This document shows, one piece after another, positions 18,205-27,864 of a DNA stretch of 64,000 nt. The notes below the pieces were generated by a model. The model had not been told where the DNA came from. It saw only the letters and a program-made list of their open reading frames with translations, and made no database searches. Positions within the stretch are counted from its first letter, which is position 1. Every line of letters begins with the position of its first letter. Source of the DNA: CAZUMW01 sp964621615 (GTDB lineage Bacteria; Desulfobacterota; WTBG01; CAIYCZ01; CAIRTM01); contig CAZUMW010000006.1 in NCBI GenBank assembly GCA_964621615.1, forward strand, positions 72,482-136,481, given 5' to 3'. The position numbers were made by a program, and so were the translations under genes.

Positions 18205-20058
18205 TCATACACTCTCTTCAACAGCTGATGCCGCATACTCCTCCAAAAACATCTTTGAACATACAAAACTAAACAAAAATTTACTCTTACTGTTCGTCAA
18301 ATAATCTTCCGCAAGAATATCCTCTATCCGATTCTTTCTAACAAACTCAAAAACCGGACTATCATCGAGCAAATACTCATACACATTGCGGTCATGTATA
18401 TCCAGGAAAGATAAAATAGGTGCATTGAATCCGACCTTGCGCCGGCTTTCAAGAATACTTGCCGGCACAATGCCCCGCATAGCGTCGCGCAACACCTTCT
18501 TGTTGAATCCGTTTCCTATAAGATGGCGTGTTGGTATTGAGTAACAAAACTCAAACAACTGCCGGTCTAAAAATGGAGACCGGTTCTCAATCGAGTAATA
18601 CATGGCATTCAGATCATCCTCATGCAAGATAACCGGCACCGATTCATGAAACATTTCGTTGAGCATCCGATTGCGTAGCAATCCATCCACAAAACACTTT
18701 TCTTCAAAAGGTTCTTCAAAATCAATTTTGAGACAATCAGAAAAAAACGATGCATCCAGATAAATATGCTCCCTCTGATTTGGGTTTTTGACAAACGCAT
18801 AGGGATCCTGCAATAGCGGGTTCCTGACAATCGGAAGAATATTATCATTCCAGCTCTGCAGGGCATGGTTAAATAGCGGTTCATCTTGTTTGATTTCATA
18901 CAGATACATTAAATGGTGATCATAATAACCGGTAAAAAGCTCGTCAGCTGCCGTTCCGCTAATCGATATTTTATATCCCTGCTCAGCGATATTTTCCATC
19001 AAAAGCCACTGTGCATAATATGAAACAGTATATACCGGGGCATCATGAAATCGGACGAGCTCTCTAAGGCGGTCCAGAAAGCGATCCGTGTTAACAGGAA
19101 CCGCGCTATGCCGTATGTCAAGCCGCAGTACAGCATCATCGACAAGATCCTGTTCGGCATATCGTTCATCAGTATTTACGATGGTAAACCCATGGACGTC
19201 ATAATTGCATACTTTTTTGGCAATGCTGATTAGCGTGTTTGAGTCAACGCCTCCGCTCATACAAAAAGCCATGGGAACGTCAGCACGCAGCCGCAACGTG
19301 ACCGCTCGCACCAGGGACTCCCGCGTCCCGTCAACAGCATCTTCGTAGGACATTGATTCATTTTCATAAAACTGCGGCTGCCAGTATGCCCTTTGTTCTT
19401 GGGTACCATCGGGCCTGATAAAAAAAATGTGGCCCGGTGGAAGCTCTGTAATACCGAAAAAAAACGTGGCGCCTTTTTTGTAAAGCGACTTATAGCCATT
19501 GACTAAATATCGATAAAGTTGTCTATGGTTTATATCAAACCGAACCCCGGAAAGCGCAGAAATAAATTTTACCTCAGACCCGAAATACAGCCCAGTGGCA
19601 TCCTCGTATATATAAAGAGGCTTTTCACCAAACCGATCCCGCCCCAAGATAAGCTCCTGCCTGTACTCATCATACGCACCAAAAGCCCACATGCCTTCGC
19701 ATTTGTCCAGGCCTTCAGGTCCATAGGCCCGCAGCACTTCCAAAAAAACTTCTGTATCGCTTAGAGTGCTAAACTGACTGCCCATTTTTTTGAGCTCGGC
19801 ACGAAGCTCGATATAATTGTAAAGCTCCCCATTATACGTCATCAACATATCGCCGATACGCAATGGCTGTTTGGCGCGCTCATCCAAATCTATGATGGCT
19901 AACCGGCTGTGAAGCAATAGTAATTTCTTGCCCGCTTCTGTCTCAGAGCGATAGGTCCCCTGAGCATCGGGACCCCGGTGGTGCATACGGGTTAAGCACC
20001 TGCTCACACGTTTCGGGCTAATCGTTTTTGTTCCAAAATATCCTGCAATTCCACACAT
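18205..20058 (-). CDS. asnB: Asparagine synthase (glutamine-hydrolysing)-like protein, second copy
   Basis: 617 residues starting MCGIAGYFG, with the class II glutaminase cysteine at position 2. The GELYNYIELRAEL and LGRDRFGEKPLY motifs of the glutaminase domain are followed by the synthetase PP-loop AFCMSGGVDSNTLISI near residue 265 and SGTAADELFTGYY. It is longer-spaced than the first copy and not closely similar, so the two are not a recent duplication. In a surface-glycan locus it probably amidates a uronic-acid-like or other carboxylated sugar (known for several O-antigens; specific substrate unknown). It lies ten bases after the deacetylase gene. Confidence 0.85.
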   Translation of the reverse strand: MCGIAGYFGTKTISPKRVSRCLTRMHHRGPDAQGTYRSETEAGKKLLLLHSRLAIIDLDERAKQPLRIGDMLMTYNGELYNYIELRAELKKMGSQFSTLSDTEVFLEVLRAYGPEGLDKCEGMWAFGAYDEYRQELILGRDRFGEKPLYIYEDATGLYFGSEVKFISALSGVRFDINHRQLYRYLVNGYKSLYKKGATFFFGITELPPGHIFFIRPDGTQEQRAYWQPQFYENESMSYEDAVDGTRESLVRAVTLRLRADVPMAFCMSGGVDSNTLISIAKKVCNYDVHGFTIVNTDERYAEQDLVDDAVLRLDIRHSAVPVNTDRFLDRLRELVRFHDAPVYTVSYYAQWLLMENIAEQGYKISISGTAADELFTGYYDHHLMYLYEIKQDEPLFNHALQSWNDNILPIVRNPLLQDPYAFVKNPNQREHIYLDASFFSDCLKIDFEEPFEEKCFVDGLLRNRMLNEMFHESVPVILHEDDLNAMYYSIENRSPFLDRQLFEFCYSIPTRHLIGNGFNKKVLRDAMRGIVPASILESRRKVGFNAPILSFLDIHDRNVYEYLLDDSPVFEFVRKNRIEDILAEDYLTNSKSKFLFSFVCSKMFLEEYAASAVEESV

Positions 20059-20068
20059 GGCCTGAAAT

Positions 20069-20977
20069 CTATGTTACTGTTATCCTGTACAGATGAAACA
20101 AATCCTGCTTAGGAGTATTGATACCCGGAATAGCTGTGGGGCAACATTTAATACCTACTTTTCTTAACACACTAACAACTTCTTGACTGTAACAGTTTGA
20201 CATTCCTTCAGGATATGAATAATGACGGGTTTCTATTCCAGCGCGATCTCGCAAAAGGCGCAAACTTGTTTCCACTTCAAGCACAAGTGATTCCAGAGGT
20301 AAAAAACTCATAATTGCATGTGTGTGCGTATGACCACCGATAATAAAATTATCCGAGCAGCAAAGTTCACGAACTTGCCCCCAGCTCATTTTTTTATCCA
20401 GCGGATCCTCACTTGTATATATGGCGGAAACGTTGCATTGAGAAAAGATATCATCAACAAGGGTTTCTACAGCAATGTCTGAAGAATTTTTTACATGTAG
20501 GCGAATATTATCTAATAGGTTAATTTTATCACGATCATTGGAAAATTCATATTGTTCCCTCCTCCATGGCAAAACAAGGGAACCAGCGGGGCAGTTTTCC
20601 AAGCAAAGCTCAATCCGATCGATCCAAGACATAGTGTTACGCTCAATAAAATCGGTGCTAACATAGAACACCGCCGGTATATGCATATCAGACAGGATGG
20701 GGCAGGCAACTGAGTAATTATTTTCAAAACCATCATCAAAACTGACAACAAAAGATCGTGGGGGAAATGGTGTGCCCGTCGTAACGCAGTCAACAACTTG
20801 ATCAATAGTGATCGCACAGCCGCTTGACTTTAATTCCGTAAGCACATCAATAAACCGTTCCCGTTCAATGTGCTTTAGGGTATAGTTGCGTACCGCGTAC
20901 GAATGCCTTTCAACCACACCGTGGAACAAAAAAATGGCAAGAGCCGTATCTGAAAGTAGTCCGGAAAAGGTATTCAC
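20069..20977 (-). CDS. Polysaccharide deacetylase (NodB family)
   Basis: 302 residues. The NodB motifs are visible: LFHGVVE near residue 17, SFDDGFENN (about 75-83) with the catalytic and metal-binding aspartates, IIGGHTHTHAIMS (about 205-217) with the metal-binding histidines, and HYSYPEG (about 240) with the catalytic-groove proline. No signal peptide is present, so it should act in the cytosol on a sugar precursor and not on finished wall polymer. Its start overlaps the formyltransferase stop by four bases; deacetylation followed by N-formylation of the same amino group is an attractive reading. Confidence 0.85.
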   Translation of the reverse strand: MNTFSGLLSDTALAIFLFHGVVERHSYAVRNYTLKHIERERFIDVLTELKSSGCAITIDQVVDCVTTGTPFPPRSFVVSFDDGFENNYSVACPILSDMHIPAVFYVSTDFIERNTMSWIDRIELCLENCPAGSLVLPWRREQYEFSNDRDKINLLDNIRLHVKNSSDIAVETLVDDIFSQCNVSAIYTSEDPLDKKMSWGQVRELCCSDNFIIGGHTHTHAIMSFLPLESLVLEVETSLRLLRDRAGIETRHYSYPEGMSNCYSQEVVSVLRKVGIKCCPTAIPGINTPKQDLFHLYRITVT

Positions 20978-21684
20978 AGGGAGGCGGTGAATCGCTCAAA
21001 TTTCTTTAGACAAATCTCTTTAAGCTGTGTCGGCATGAATGAATAATAGCGTCCCCTCATCTGTTGTCGCCGACTAATAAATGCTCCGAAACGGTCAAAC
21101 ATATCCAGAGCGGTGAGTGCCATCATTATGCATGCGTTCGTATTGACCTTCCGCAAAGCATATAGCGGCATATTTCTTTGTATTTCCAGCTGCTGCTGCA
21201 AAATAATGTCGCCATCATCAAGATCCTGATTAAGACAATGTAATGTCGTTATCAACAGGTTGAAATCATTGTGATAAATAGCCCACAAGTGTGAATCAAG
21301 CCCACGATAGTGTTCAGGATCACCTCCGTGCAAGTTAACAATCGCCTCAGGGCAGCATGCAATAACCTCTGCTGACACTTTTCCCGTTCCAAATACAATC
21401 ACCACATCAGGCTTAAGCTGTTTCAGCACCGCAGCTGCCGCCGCATCATTTACTGAGGAAACTGTTTTAGTGTTGACGAACTCCCCGATATCAGGGTTTT
21501 TTCCATCAAAAAATTCGTCGGCATCATATTCATCACGCCTACACTCAAAAGCATGGCTGGTCTCAAATGCCGGACTGCTTGATCTTGTTTCCACTATCAC
21601 TAAATCGACAGGAAAGGCTTTATCAAGCTCTCGAACAAAATATGCGTGGTGAAGAGTCTGCGTTGTGAGAACAACTATTTTCAT
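20974..21684 (-). CDS. Formyltransferase (methionyl-tRNA formyltransferase-like sugar N-formyltransferase)
   Basis: 236 residues with the formyl-THF transferase core: VIVFGTGKVS, then NLHGGDPEHYRGLDSHLW (about 119-136) containing the conserved Asn and His, and LDDGDIILQQQ with the aspartate. Sugar N-formyltransferases use N10-formyl-THF to formylate 3- or 4-amino groups of nucleotide sugars. It lies between NeuB (ten bases upstream) and the deacetylase (four-base overlap). The tetrahydrofolate link is of note because the window also holds a pterin-dependent methyl branch, but there is no direct evidence of coupling. Confidence 0.8.
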   Translation of the reverse strand: MKIVVLTTQTLHHAYFVRELDKAFPVDLVIVETRSSSPAFETSHAFECRRDEYDADEFFDGKNPDIGEFVNTKTVSSVNDAAAAAVLKQLKPDVVIVFGTGKVSAEVIACCPEAIVNLHGGDPEHYRGLDSHLWAIYHNDFNLLITTLHCLNQDLDDGDIILQQQLEIQRNMPLYALRKVNTNACIMMALTALDMFDRFGAFISRRQQMRGRYYSFMPTQLKEICLKKFERFTASL

Positions 21685-21693
21685 TTTTTACTC

Positions 21694-22713
21694 TCATGTT
21701 GTAAGCATATCTGACAAAATAATTTCAGAAAACGGGATATCTTTCCGGGCTTTTTTCCCGATCACCTGATATTCATTTCCGGGTGGCATCCCGCCTGAAG
21801 GTCTTAACCACGTAATATCATCCCAGCAAATGATCTCCCCAGAATTAATATCCCGTGCAGCCGCAATCGAGCGTCGCAGCGGAAAAATCAAGTTCTTTTC
21901 ACATTCCTGAGGTTCTTTCAGGCCGGAACCCATCATCTCTTCGGCACAACGGATTCGCTCAACAAGACACCGCAGATCTTCAGGATTGGCCGATATATGG
22001 TGATCACGAAAGTCAGAAAAATTTTTATCAAGAGTGAAATGCTTTTCTATAATCCGTGCACCAGCGGCAACTCCCAGAACGGCTGCATCTATACCAAGAG
22101 TATGGTCGGAGTAACCGACTGTACAACCAAGAGTTTGCCGAAGCACCGAGATAGTCTTTAGATTGGCATAAGCAGGCGGCACAGGATAACTCGATACGCA
22201 ATGGAGAACAGCAAGCTCCTGTTCCACTCCTTTTTGATACCAGGTGTGTTCAATCAACGATTTGGCATAATGGATATCGGGAAGTTCGGCAAGTCCGCAG
22301 GAAAGAATAACCGGCTTACCAAATTCCGCTACTCTTTTCATCAAGGGATAAAATGTATTATCCGCTGAGGAAATTTTGAATGCCGCCACTAAGCGGGAAA
22401 TCATTAGCGCGCTCGGCAGGTCAAACGGGGTCGACAAAAACAGGACACCTGCCCGATGGGCAACCCCCTGTAACTTTTCAAATTCCCGGCCCGTAAGCTG
22501 AAACCGCTTAAGCATTGAAAAGCGGTCGGCGTCGGCTTTGCGGATATAGTGCTCCGTATTAAAAGTCTGAAATTTTACTGCATGGGCACCTGCTTCAGCA
22601 GCTCTGCCAACCATTTCCTCAGCCATAGCATAGCTGCCTTCATGATTATTGCCTATTTCCGCAACAATCATGACCTGTTTATTCAAATCATGGTGTGCTA
22701 TTTTCATTTTCAA
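21694..22713 (-). CDS. N-acetylneuraminate/nonulosonate synthase family (NeuB-like)
   Basis: 339 residues. The TIM barrel shows VAEIGNNHEGSYAMA, VKFQTFNTEHY, STPFDLPSA, FKISSADNTFYPLM, GYSDHTLG, IEKHFTLDK and DHHISANPEDL, all in the order of NeuB/LegI/PseI enzymes. The C-terminal SAF (antifreeze-like) domain is present (RRSIAAARDINSGEI...GKKARKDI). The reaction is condensation of PEP with a six-carbon aminosugar to give a nine-carbon 2-keto-3-deoxy acid, activated next by a CMP transferase. It overlaps the GNAT gene by four bases. This is the strongest marker that the locus makes a nonulosonic acid or close analogue. Confidence 0.9.
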   Translation of the reverse strand: MKMKIAHHDLNKQVMIVAEIGNNHEGSYAMAEEMVGRAAEAGAHAVKFQTFNTEHYIRKADADRFSMLKRFQLTGREFEKLQGVAHRAGVLFLSTPFDLPSALMISRLVAAFKISSADNTFYPLMKRVAEFGKPVILSCGLAELPDIHYAKSLIEHTWYQKGVEQELAVLHCVSSYPVPPAYANLKTISVLRQTLGCTVGYSDHTLGIDAAVLGVAAGARIIEKHFTLDKNFSDFRDHHISANPEDLRCLVERIRCAEEMMGSGLKEPQECEKNLIFPLRRSIAAARDINSGEIICWDDITWLRPSGGMPPGNEYQVIGKKARKDIPFSEIILSDMLTT

Positions 22714-23462
22714 CTATAATAATGAAAAACATACTGTGACACATCCGGCACAAAACCAAGACCACAATACATACGCAGCGATGGCAGGTTACATAATTGT
22801 GTGCCGACCCGGATACAATCACATTCTTGAAGCTGAGATTCTGCAAATCTAATCATTTCGCTGGCATAGCCTCTGCGCTGGTATCCATTCCGAACTGCAA
22901 TCAGATCAATAATAAGCATTGTACCGGAAAAAATCAGTTGTAAAAATCCGACAATACCGCCGCAATGCTCTGCCACAACCATACAATCCCCGCGGTTACC
23001 CGTAAAATAGTTCCCTGCCCATTCCGCCTTGATCCTATCAGCAATTGTTTTTTCTATGTGCGGATCTCTATGGAAACGTGAAAAAACAAAACTTGTCCGT
23101 GCAATATCGACAACTTCCTCACAATCAGAACTCACAGCAAAACGGACCCGGCTATGGCCATCAGAACAACCGGATACAGAAGTACCTTTTTGAAGGGTTA
23201 CAACTGAATCAGCAACATAAAATCCTTTTCTTTGCAACCAGATTGCCTGTTCCAGTCGATCAGAAGGGATTTTTGCATACAGAAACACTTCTCCGTATGA
23301 TATAGCAGCATCAAGTGTTGGCGCATTATCGCAATCACCTTGCGAATCCCGAGCGCTGTTGTCAAATATGGAAACGCCAAAAACCTTCCTTGATATTATA
23401 TCAGAAAGCCATCTGTCGGGACAACATTTGGCATAGAATGCATTCATATCCATATTAGCCAT
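22710..23462 (-). CDS. GNAT-family acetyltransferase (WecD-like)
   Basis: 250 residues: an N-terminal variable half, then a GNAT domain with VVAEHCGGIVGFLQLIF, LIDLIAVRNGYQRRGYASEMI (about 185-205, containing the acetyl-CoA loop QRRGYA) and NLPSLRMYCGLGFV. The layout resembles dTDP-fucosamine acetyltransferase WecD. It probably N-acetylates the amino group added by the DegT enzyme at 24.5 kb, before NeuB condensation. It overlaps NeuB by four bases, supporting coupled translation. Confidence 0.8.
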   Translation of the reverse strand: MANMDMNAFYAKCCPDRWLSDIISRKVFGVSIFDNSARDSQGDCDNAPTLDAAISYGEVFLYAKIPSDRLEQAIWLQRKGFYVADSVVTLQKGTSVSGCSDGHSRVRFAVSSDCEEVVDIARTSFVFSRFHRDPHIEKTIADRIKAEWAGNYFTGNRGDCMVVAEHCGGIVGFLQLIFSGTMLIIDLIAVRNGYQRRGYASEMIRFAESQLQECDCIRVGTQLCNLPSLRMYCGLGFVPDVSQYVFHYYS

Positions 23463-23486
23463 AAAACACGCACCACGGTAAAGACA

Positions 23487-24509
23487 TTACCTACCATTGT
23501 TTGAAAAAAGCTCTTTGTACCACCGAATATATTCGATGTACCCTTTTTCCAGGGGCCATTGCGGATCGTAACCGATCAGATTACGGGCTTTGTCAACGGA
23601 AAGAGTCCCGCGGTCAGGGGTAAGCCGATCTTTTGGCACATAATCTATATTGACCTCGGGGAAATACTCTCTTATGATTGATGCCATTTGACCTAAAGAA
23701 CGTGACTCGCCATATGTGAGGTTAAACGTCTGATTGAGGGCTTTTTTATTTTCTATGATATTCTTGATTCCTTTAACTAAATCCTGAACATACGTAAAAT
23801 CAAGCTTCTGTTCCCCATCGCCTTCTATCGTTATTTGTTGCCCCATGAGTGCCTCTTCTATAAATATTTGGCTTACACGACGACTGATACACCCCTCACC
23901 ATAAAGGGCTGAAGGTCTAACGATTGTATAGGGCAAATCAAATACATTATTATATGATCGAACCAATTTTTCGCCCGACAGTTTCAAATTGCCATAAATA
24001 CCGATAGGCTCACAGGGCGTATCTTCAGTGACCCCTCCCGGGGGAAAATTTCCGTATACCATACTGGAAGAAAAATAAATAAAATGCTCAGCATGGCCTC
24101 GCGCATTGTCCAGTGCATTTTCTAAGGTACGCAAGCTATGATCAAATGTGTGATAGGGATCTTTATTTGAGCGATTTGCATGTGCAACCGCTGCCAGCAA
24201 AACAATAACCTGAGGGTTAATATTATTCATGGCCAAAGAGAGTTCCGCATATTGGCGGGCGTCGACTACATATAGTGGGATGTGAGCCTTCCTGAGCAAT
24301 TCAAGGCGACGGTTGACAATTCCAATATACAGGTCACGATTATGTATATGTTGATTCGAAGAATGGAGGAACAAAAGATTATTGACATTTAATCCATCGA
24401 TAACCGAAACATCCGCGCCGTTTTTCTTTAAATAAAGAGCCAGATTATGACCAATAAAACCAGCACCTCCGATCAGCACTATTCTTTTGTCTTCTATTGG
24501 GTTAACCAT
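23487..24509 (-). CDS. NAD-dependent epimerase/dehydratase
   Basis: 340 residues of the extended SDR family. The NAD-binding motif GGAGFIGHN is at about 15-23, SSSMVYG at about 150, and the catalytic YGNLK (YxxxK) at about 177. The C-terminal half has the substrate-binding RPSALYGEG and DFTYVQDLVKGI motifs of nucleotide-sugar epimerases. It could be a 4-epimerase or 4,6-dehydratase acting on a UDP- or GDP-sugar early in the pathway. It is 17 bases from the aminotransferase and 24 from the GNAT gene. Confidence 0.85.
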   Translation of the reverse strand: MVNPIEDKRIVLIGGAGFIGHNLALYLKKNGADVSVIDGLNVNNLLFLHSSNQHIHNRDLYIGIVNRRLELLRKAHIPLYVVDARQYAELSLAMNNINPQVIVLLAAVAHANRSNKDPYHTFDHSLRTLENALDNARGHAEHFIYFSSSMVYGNFPPGGVTEDTPCEPIGIYGNLKLSGEKLVRSYNNVFDLPYTIVRPSALYGEGCISRRVSQIFIEEALMGQQITIEGDGEQKLDFTYVQDLVKGIKNIIENKKALNQTFNLTYGESRSLGQMASIIREYFPEVNIDYVPKDRLTPDRGTLSVDKARNLIGYDPQWPLEKGYIEYIRWYKELFSNNGR

Positions 24510-24526
24510 AACACGCCCGCCTTCTG

Positions 24527-25672
24527 TTAAATAATGTTTACAATGGCCTGCTTTATTTTTTTTATGATATATTCCATATCTTCGATATCTAAATGCGGAC
24601 CAACAGGTAAAGCTATAGAATTATTGCTAATACAAGCCGCTACCGGAAAACTCCTGAGAGAATATCCGTATTTGTCGCGATAATATGCCAGATGCGGCAC
24701 CGGCTGCGGATAGTATACGCTTGTTCCGATACCCGCCTCTTTTAAAAAGCGTACTATTTCAAATCGCTTTTCTGCAATCCGTTCTTGGAGAATGCCGGAA
24801 AGACAATAACAGCTGCTCTGAAATTGTCTATTTGATGATCGCAGCATATTTATTTCATCGATACTCTGCATTCCCTGGTACAATGCCATAAAATTATCAC
24901 GTCGCTTTTCAAGAAAAAGGTCCATTTTTTTTAACTGTTCGATACCAAGAGCCGCTTGAATTTCATTCATTCTATAATTATAACCCAGCATAGTAACATC
25001 ATATACTCCCGGCACCTTTCGCTCCCCCACACAGCGATCAACACCAAACGCTTTCTTGCGCTGTATGCGCTCAGCCAAATAAGTATCACGGGTAATCAAC
25101 ATTCCGCCTTCAGCAGTGGTCATATGTTTAACAGGATAAAAAGAAAAGCAGCCTACGTCACCATGCAGACCGGCGTGTACACCGTTATAATAGGTGCCAA
25201 GCGCCAAAGCACAGTCTTCGAGGACCAACAACCCATTTTTTTTCGCAATGTCCACAATCCGCTCCATGTCAACCGGCATACCCAGAAAATGCACAACAGC
25301 GATCGCTTTTGTGCGATTGGTAATTGCTGATTCTACCTGATCGACGTCGATATTGCCGGTTCTGATCTCAGCATCAACAAAAACAGGTTTCGCTCCGCAA
25401 AACTCAACAGCATGGGCCGTGGCCGTATGCGTCTGGGCTGGCACAATAACTTCATCCCCCTGCTCAAGCCCAAGGTCAAAATAGATCAAATGCATCGCCG
25501 CAGTGCATGATGAAACTGTTACCGCATGAGAAGCATTGGTGAAAGCCGCAAAATCTTCCTCAAACTGCTTTGCTTTTGGGCCATGCACTAATACCGACCC
25601 ATCCAACACCCTTAGAACAGCTTCCTTTTCTTCTTCACCGATCATAGGTTTGCCAAAAGGAACAGTACGCAT
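24527..25672 (-). CDS. DegT/DnrJ/EryC1/StrS aminotransferase, second copy
   Basis: 381 residues, the normal length for the family. The PLP site is shown by SSCTAAMHLIYFDLGL (about 55-70), VLEDCALALG with the cofactor aspartate, and CFSFYPVKHMTTAEGGM (about 175-190) with the Schiff-base lysine. The N-terminal PFGKPMIGEEEKEAVLRVL is the usual family opening. It transfers an amino group onto a keto sugar made by the epimerase/dehydratase or the adjacent Gfo/Idh enzyme. It belongs to the proximal cassette 20.9-27.4 kb. Confidence 0.9.
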   Translation of the reverse strand: MRTVPFGKPMIGEEEKEAVLRVLDGSVLVHGPKAKQFEEDFAAFTNASHAVTVSSCTAAMHLIYFDLGLEQGDEVIVPAQTHTATAHAVEFCGAKPVFVDAEIRTGNIDVDQVESAITNRTKAIAVVHFLGMPVDMERIVDIAKKNGLLVLEDCALALGTYYNGVHAGLHGDVGCFSFYPVKHMTTAEGGMLITRDTYLAERIQRKKAFGVDRCVGERKVPGVYDVTMLGYNYRMNEIQAALGIEQLKKMDLFLEKRRDNFMALYQGMQSIDEINMLRSSNRQFQSSCYCLSGILQERIAEKRFEIVRFLKEAGIGTSVYYPQPVPHLAYYRDKYGYSLRSFPVAACISNNSIALPVGPHLDIEDMEYIIKKIKQAIVNII

Positions 25673-25690
25673 TGAAACACCCGCCTTTCT

Positions 25691-26692
25691 TTATATGTAC
25701 TCTACTGCCATCGGCCTGCCCGAGCGCATCGACTCTTCCGCTGCGAAACAAACTGACATGGCGTCAAAAACATCATCAGCACTCACCAGCGCCTTCGACC
25801 TATTATCAACAATTGCGGACACAAATGTGTGAATTACTTCTCCCCGCAAATGTTTTGCTGGATAATCCTGCACAACAGGCACAGGCACTTTATTTTCATC
25901 GCGCGACTCGATCTTCTGGGCCCCGGCAAATTCATGCAGTAATGTTTTTTCTGTCCCAAAAACAGTCAACCGGTGAAAATGTGGATGCACACACCCGCCA
26001 TTTGCGCATACCTTAGCCAAAGTTCCATCTTCAAACCTCAACAATATGACGGCAAAATCATTAAAACGCAATGTATGGCCTGCGGCAAAACCATTCCCAT
26101 ATGTATGGACCTCCACCGGTTTCATGCCGGTTATCCACATAATAAGGTCGATCATATGTACTGCTGCTCCATAAATAATGGAATAAAATTCCATTTCTTT
26201 TCGCCATCCATTCGTAAGCTTTTCAATGCGCCCCCAGAAGTAGTCGCCTTCTAAATAAAATATGCGGCCGGCTTCACCCGACTGAACTGCTTGTCGGAAA
26301 TAAATAAATCGTGGACAAGTTCGCAAAACCAAGTTTGAGGAAAGATGCAATCCCGGATATGTTTGTAATAATTTGCGGATTGACTGAACTTCCTTACGAT
26401 AAAGACACACAGGTTTTTCTACAAAAACATGTTTGCCCCTCTCAAGGGCAGCTATTATTTGCTCATAGTGTACGTCATCATACGTGGCGATAGAAACAAC
26501 ATCAATTTCAGGATCCGAAAAAATATCCCCTGGCAAAGAGGTCGCCAGCACATCTGGATATTGCTCTTGCGCCAGCAAAATTTTTGCTTGGGAAAAATCA
26601 CACAGTGCTGTTATCACACAATCGGGATGAGCAGAAAAGGCTTCGATATGCCTGCTTCCCACCCCAAGACCGATTATACCCACTTTCACCAT
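25691..26692 (-). CDS. Gfo/Idh/MocA-family oxidoreductase, second copy
   Basis: 333 residues. GIIGLGVGSRHIEAF is the nucleotide-binding motif, HVFVEKPVCLYRKE (about 90-103) is the EKP signature, and AAVHMIDLIMWITG (about 180) has the active-site histidine. It oxidises or reduces a sugar using NAD(P). It is separated from the cytidylyltransferase by no spacer at all and from the aminotransferase by 18 bases. It is clearly diverged from the first copy at 15.0 kb, so the two probably act on different sugars. Confidence 0.85.
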   Translation of the reverse strand: MVKVGIIGLGVGSRHIEAFSAHPDCVITALCDFSQAKILLAQEQYPDVLATSLPGDIFSDPEIDVVSIATYDDVHYEQIIAALERGKHVFVEKPVCLYRKEVQSIRKLLQTYPGLHLSSNLVLRTCPRFIYFRQAVQSGEAGRIFYLEGDYFWGRIEKLTNGWRKEMEFYSIIYGAAVHMIDLIMWITGMKPVEVHTYGNGFAAGHTLRFNDFAVILLRFEDGTLAKVCANGGCVHPHFHRLTVFGTEKTLLHEFAGAQKIESRDENKVPVPVVQDYPAKHLRGEVIHTFVSAIVDNRSKALVSADDVFDAMSVCFAAEESMRSGRPMAVEYI

Positions 26693-27391
26693 TCAGCGAA
26701 CCGTTCCCGTATTTTCCTGTTTATATAATTTATGGACAATATTCTCCAAAGTGTATTGCCAATGCGGCCTGGCAAGGGAGCCGACAAGCATCTTTATTCT
26801 GTGCATATCTTCTTTAGTGTCAACTGAAAGCTGCAAACCAGCATAGTTTCTTTCCGATTCAAAATTATGCACGCAAAGCGCTGTCAAATTATTGTAAAAA
26901 TAAGCAGTCACATGTTCATGCTCATACTGTGAGGTCAGCTTGGGATATGAATCAACAAACATATCGCTTTTCATAACTTCCACCGACTGCCCCTTAGGAA
27001 AGGTTCTTTTCAGCACATTGGTAACCATATCGAAGGAGCCAGAAAAATAAAGACGCACGGCCCTGTCAACAAGGCGATAATCCAAAAGGGGGCTATCGCC
27101 GCACACTCTCACAAATTGTTTAAACCCATAGTTTTTGATAACACCAACAAATCTACCGGCAACATCCGTAAGCGATCCTCGGTAACAGTGGATGCCTGAT
27201 TTGCGACAAAAATCAGCAACGGGTTCATCTGAAGGCTGATCGGACGTTGCCACAACCACTGTGTCTAAAAGCGAACAGTGCTCAAGGCTTTCTATCATAT
27301 ACAGAAGCAGCGGCTTGCCATGAATAATTTCCAGGATTTTACCGGGAAGCCGTTCCGAACTCATCCGAGCCTGAATAATACATCCGATCAT
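26693..27391 (-). CDS. Cytidylyltransferase, SpsF-like, second copy
   Basis: 232 residues beginning with the signature IIQARMSSERLPGKIL, then VVVATSDQPSDEPVADFC and VRVCGDSPLLDYRLVDRAV. This is the promoter-proximal gene of the glycan genes on the minus strand. It presumably makes the CMP-activated form of the product of the NeuB branch, or activates a polyol phosphate as SpsF-like proteins may do. About 150 bases without clear coding content separate it from a probable gene remnant upstream. Confidence 0.8.
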   Translation of the reverse strand: MIGCIIQARMSSERLPGKILEIIHGKPLLLYMIESLEHCSLLDTVVVATSDQPSDEPVADFCRKSGIHCYRGSLTDVAGRFVGVIKNYGFKQFVRVCGDSPLLDYRLVDRAVRLYFSGSFDMVTNVLKRTFPKGQSVEVMKSDMFVDSYPKLTSQYEHEHVTAYFYNNLTALCVHNFESERNYAGLQLSVDTKEDMHRIKMLVGSLARPHWQYTLENIVHKLYKQENTGTVR

Positions 27392-27537
27392 ATAATCCCA
27401 CTGAAGAAAATGTTATGACCTATTGTAGACGAACAGGTCTTTTTCTTTACATTTCACCCATTCCCACCTTTTCTGCTCCCTGGCATGAATATAACCTTGC
27501 CACCCCTCCCCGCACCGCCCCTTCGAGGACAATTGCT

Positions 27538-27753
27538 CTATAAAGTTCTCTGCATTTTTTTCCATGCACTTTCCAGAGATTGTATTTTATCGCACACGAC
27601 AACCAGGTCATGCAGGGTGCGGGGCGGTGAATCCGACCACGGTGAGCTATTGTCCGGAATTTCCAGGCCCGGCACGGAAGCGGGTTTTTTCTTTCTTGTG
27701 CGATGACGCCATTCTTCCTTGAGGCGCTCCCTTGACGGTACATATCGGTGCAC
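27538..27753 (-). CDS. Small hypothetical protein or 3' remnant of a larger gene
   Basis: A GTG at 27753 is preceded by GGAAGGAG at a six-base spacing, a very good ribosome binding site, and opens 71 residues of basic, charged sequence (MHRYVPSRERLKEEWRHRT...). The same frame stays open about 85 bases upstream with protein-like text (AGEVGRFTTFLLPLPW) until a stop, so this may instead be the surviving C-terminus of a decayed gene. I recognise no family. It lies among dispersed repeats and a truncated nucleotidyltransferase, consistent with a decaying region. Confidence 0.35.
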   Translation of the reverse strand: MHRYVPSRERLKEEWRHRTRKKKPASVPGLEIPDNSSPWSDSPPRTLHDLVVVCDKIQSLESAWKKMQRTL

Positions 27754-27864
27754 ATCATACTCCTTCCAGGGTAAAGGCAGAAGAAACGTTGTAAACCGTC
27801 CAACCTCTCCTGCGCTTGTGCAGGGCTTCGCTCAAGACACGAAGGCCGCTAAAAGCTTTTTATC

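Noticed and set aside
27447..27803. 118-residue minus-strand frame in the decayed region
   Set aside because: Composition is not protein-like, and the overlapping GTG frame has both a good ribosome binding site and better sequence.
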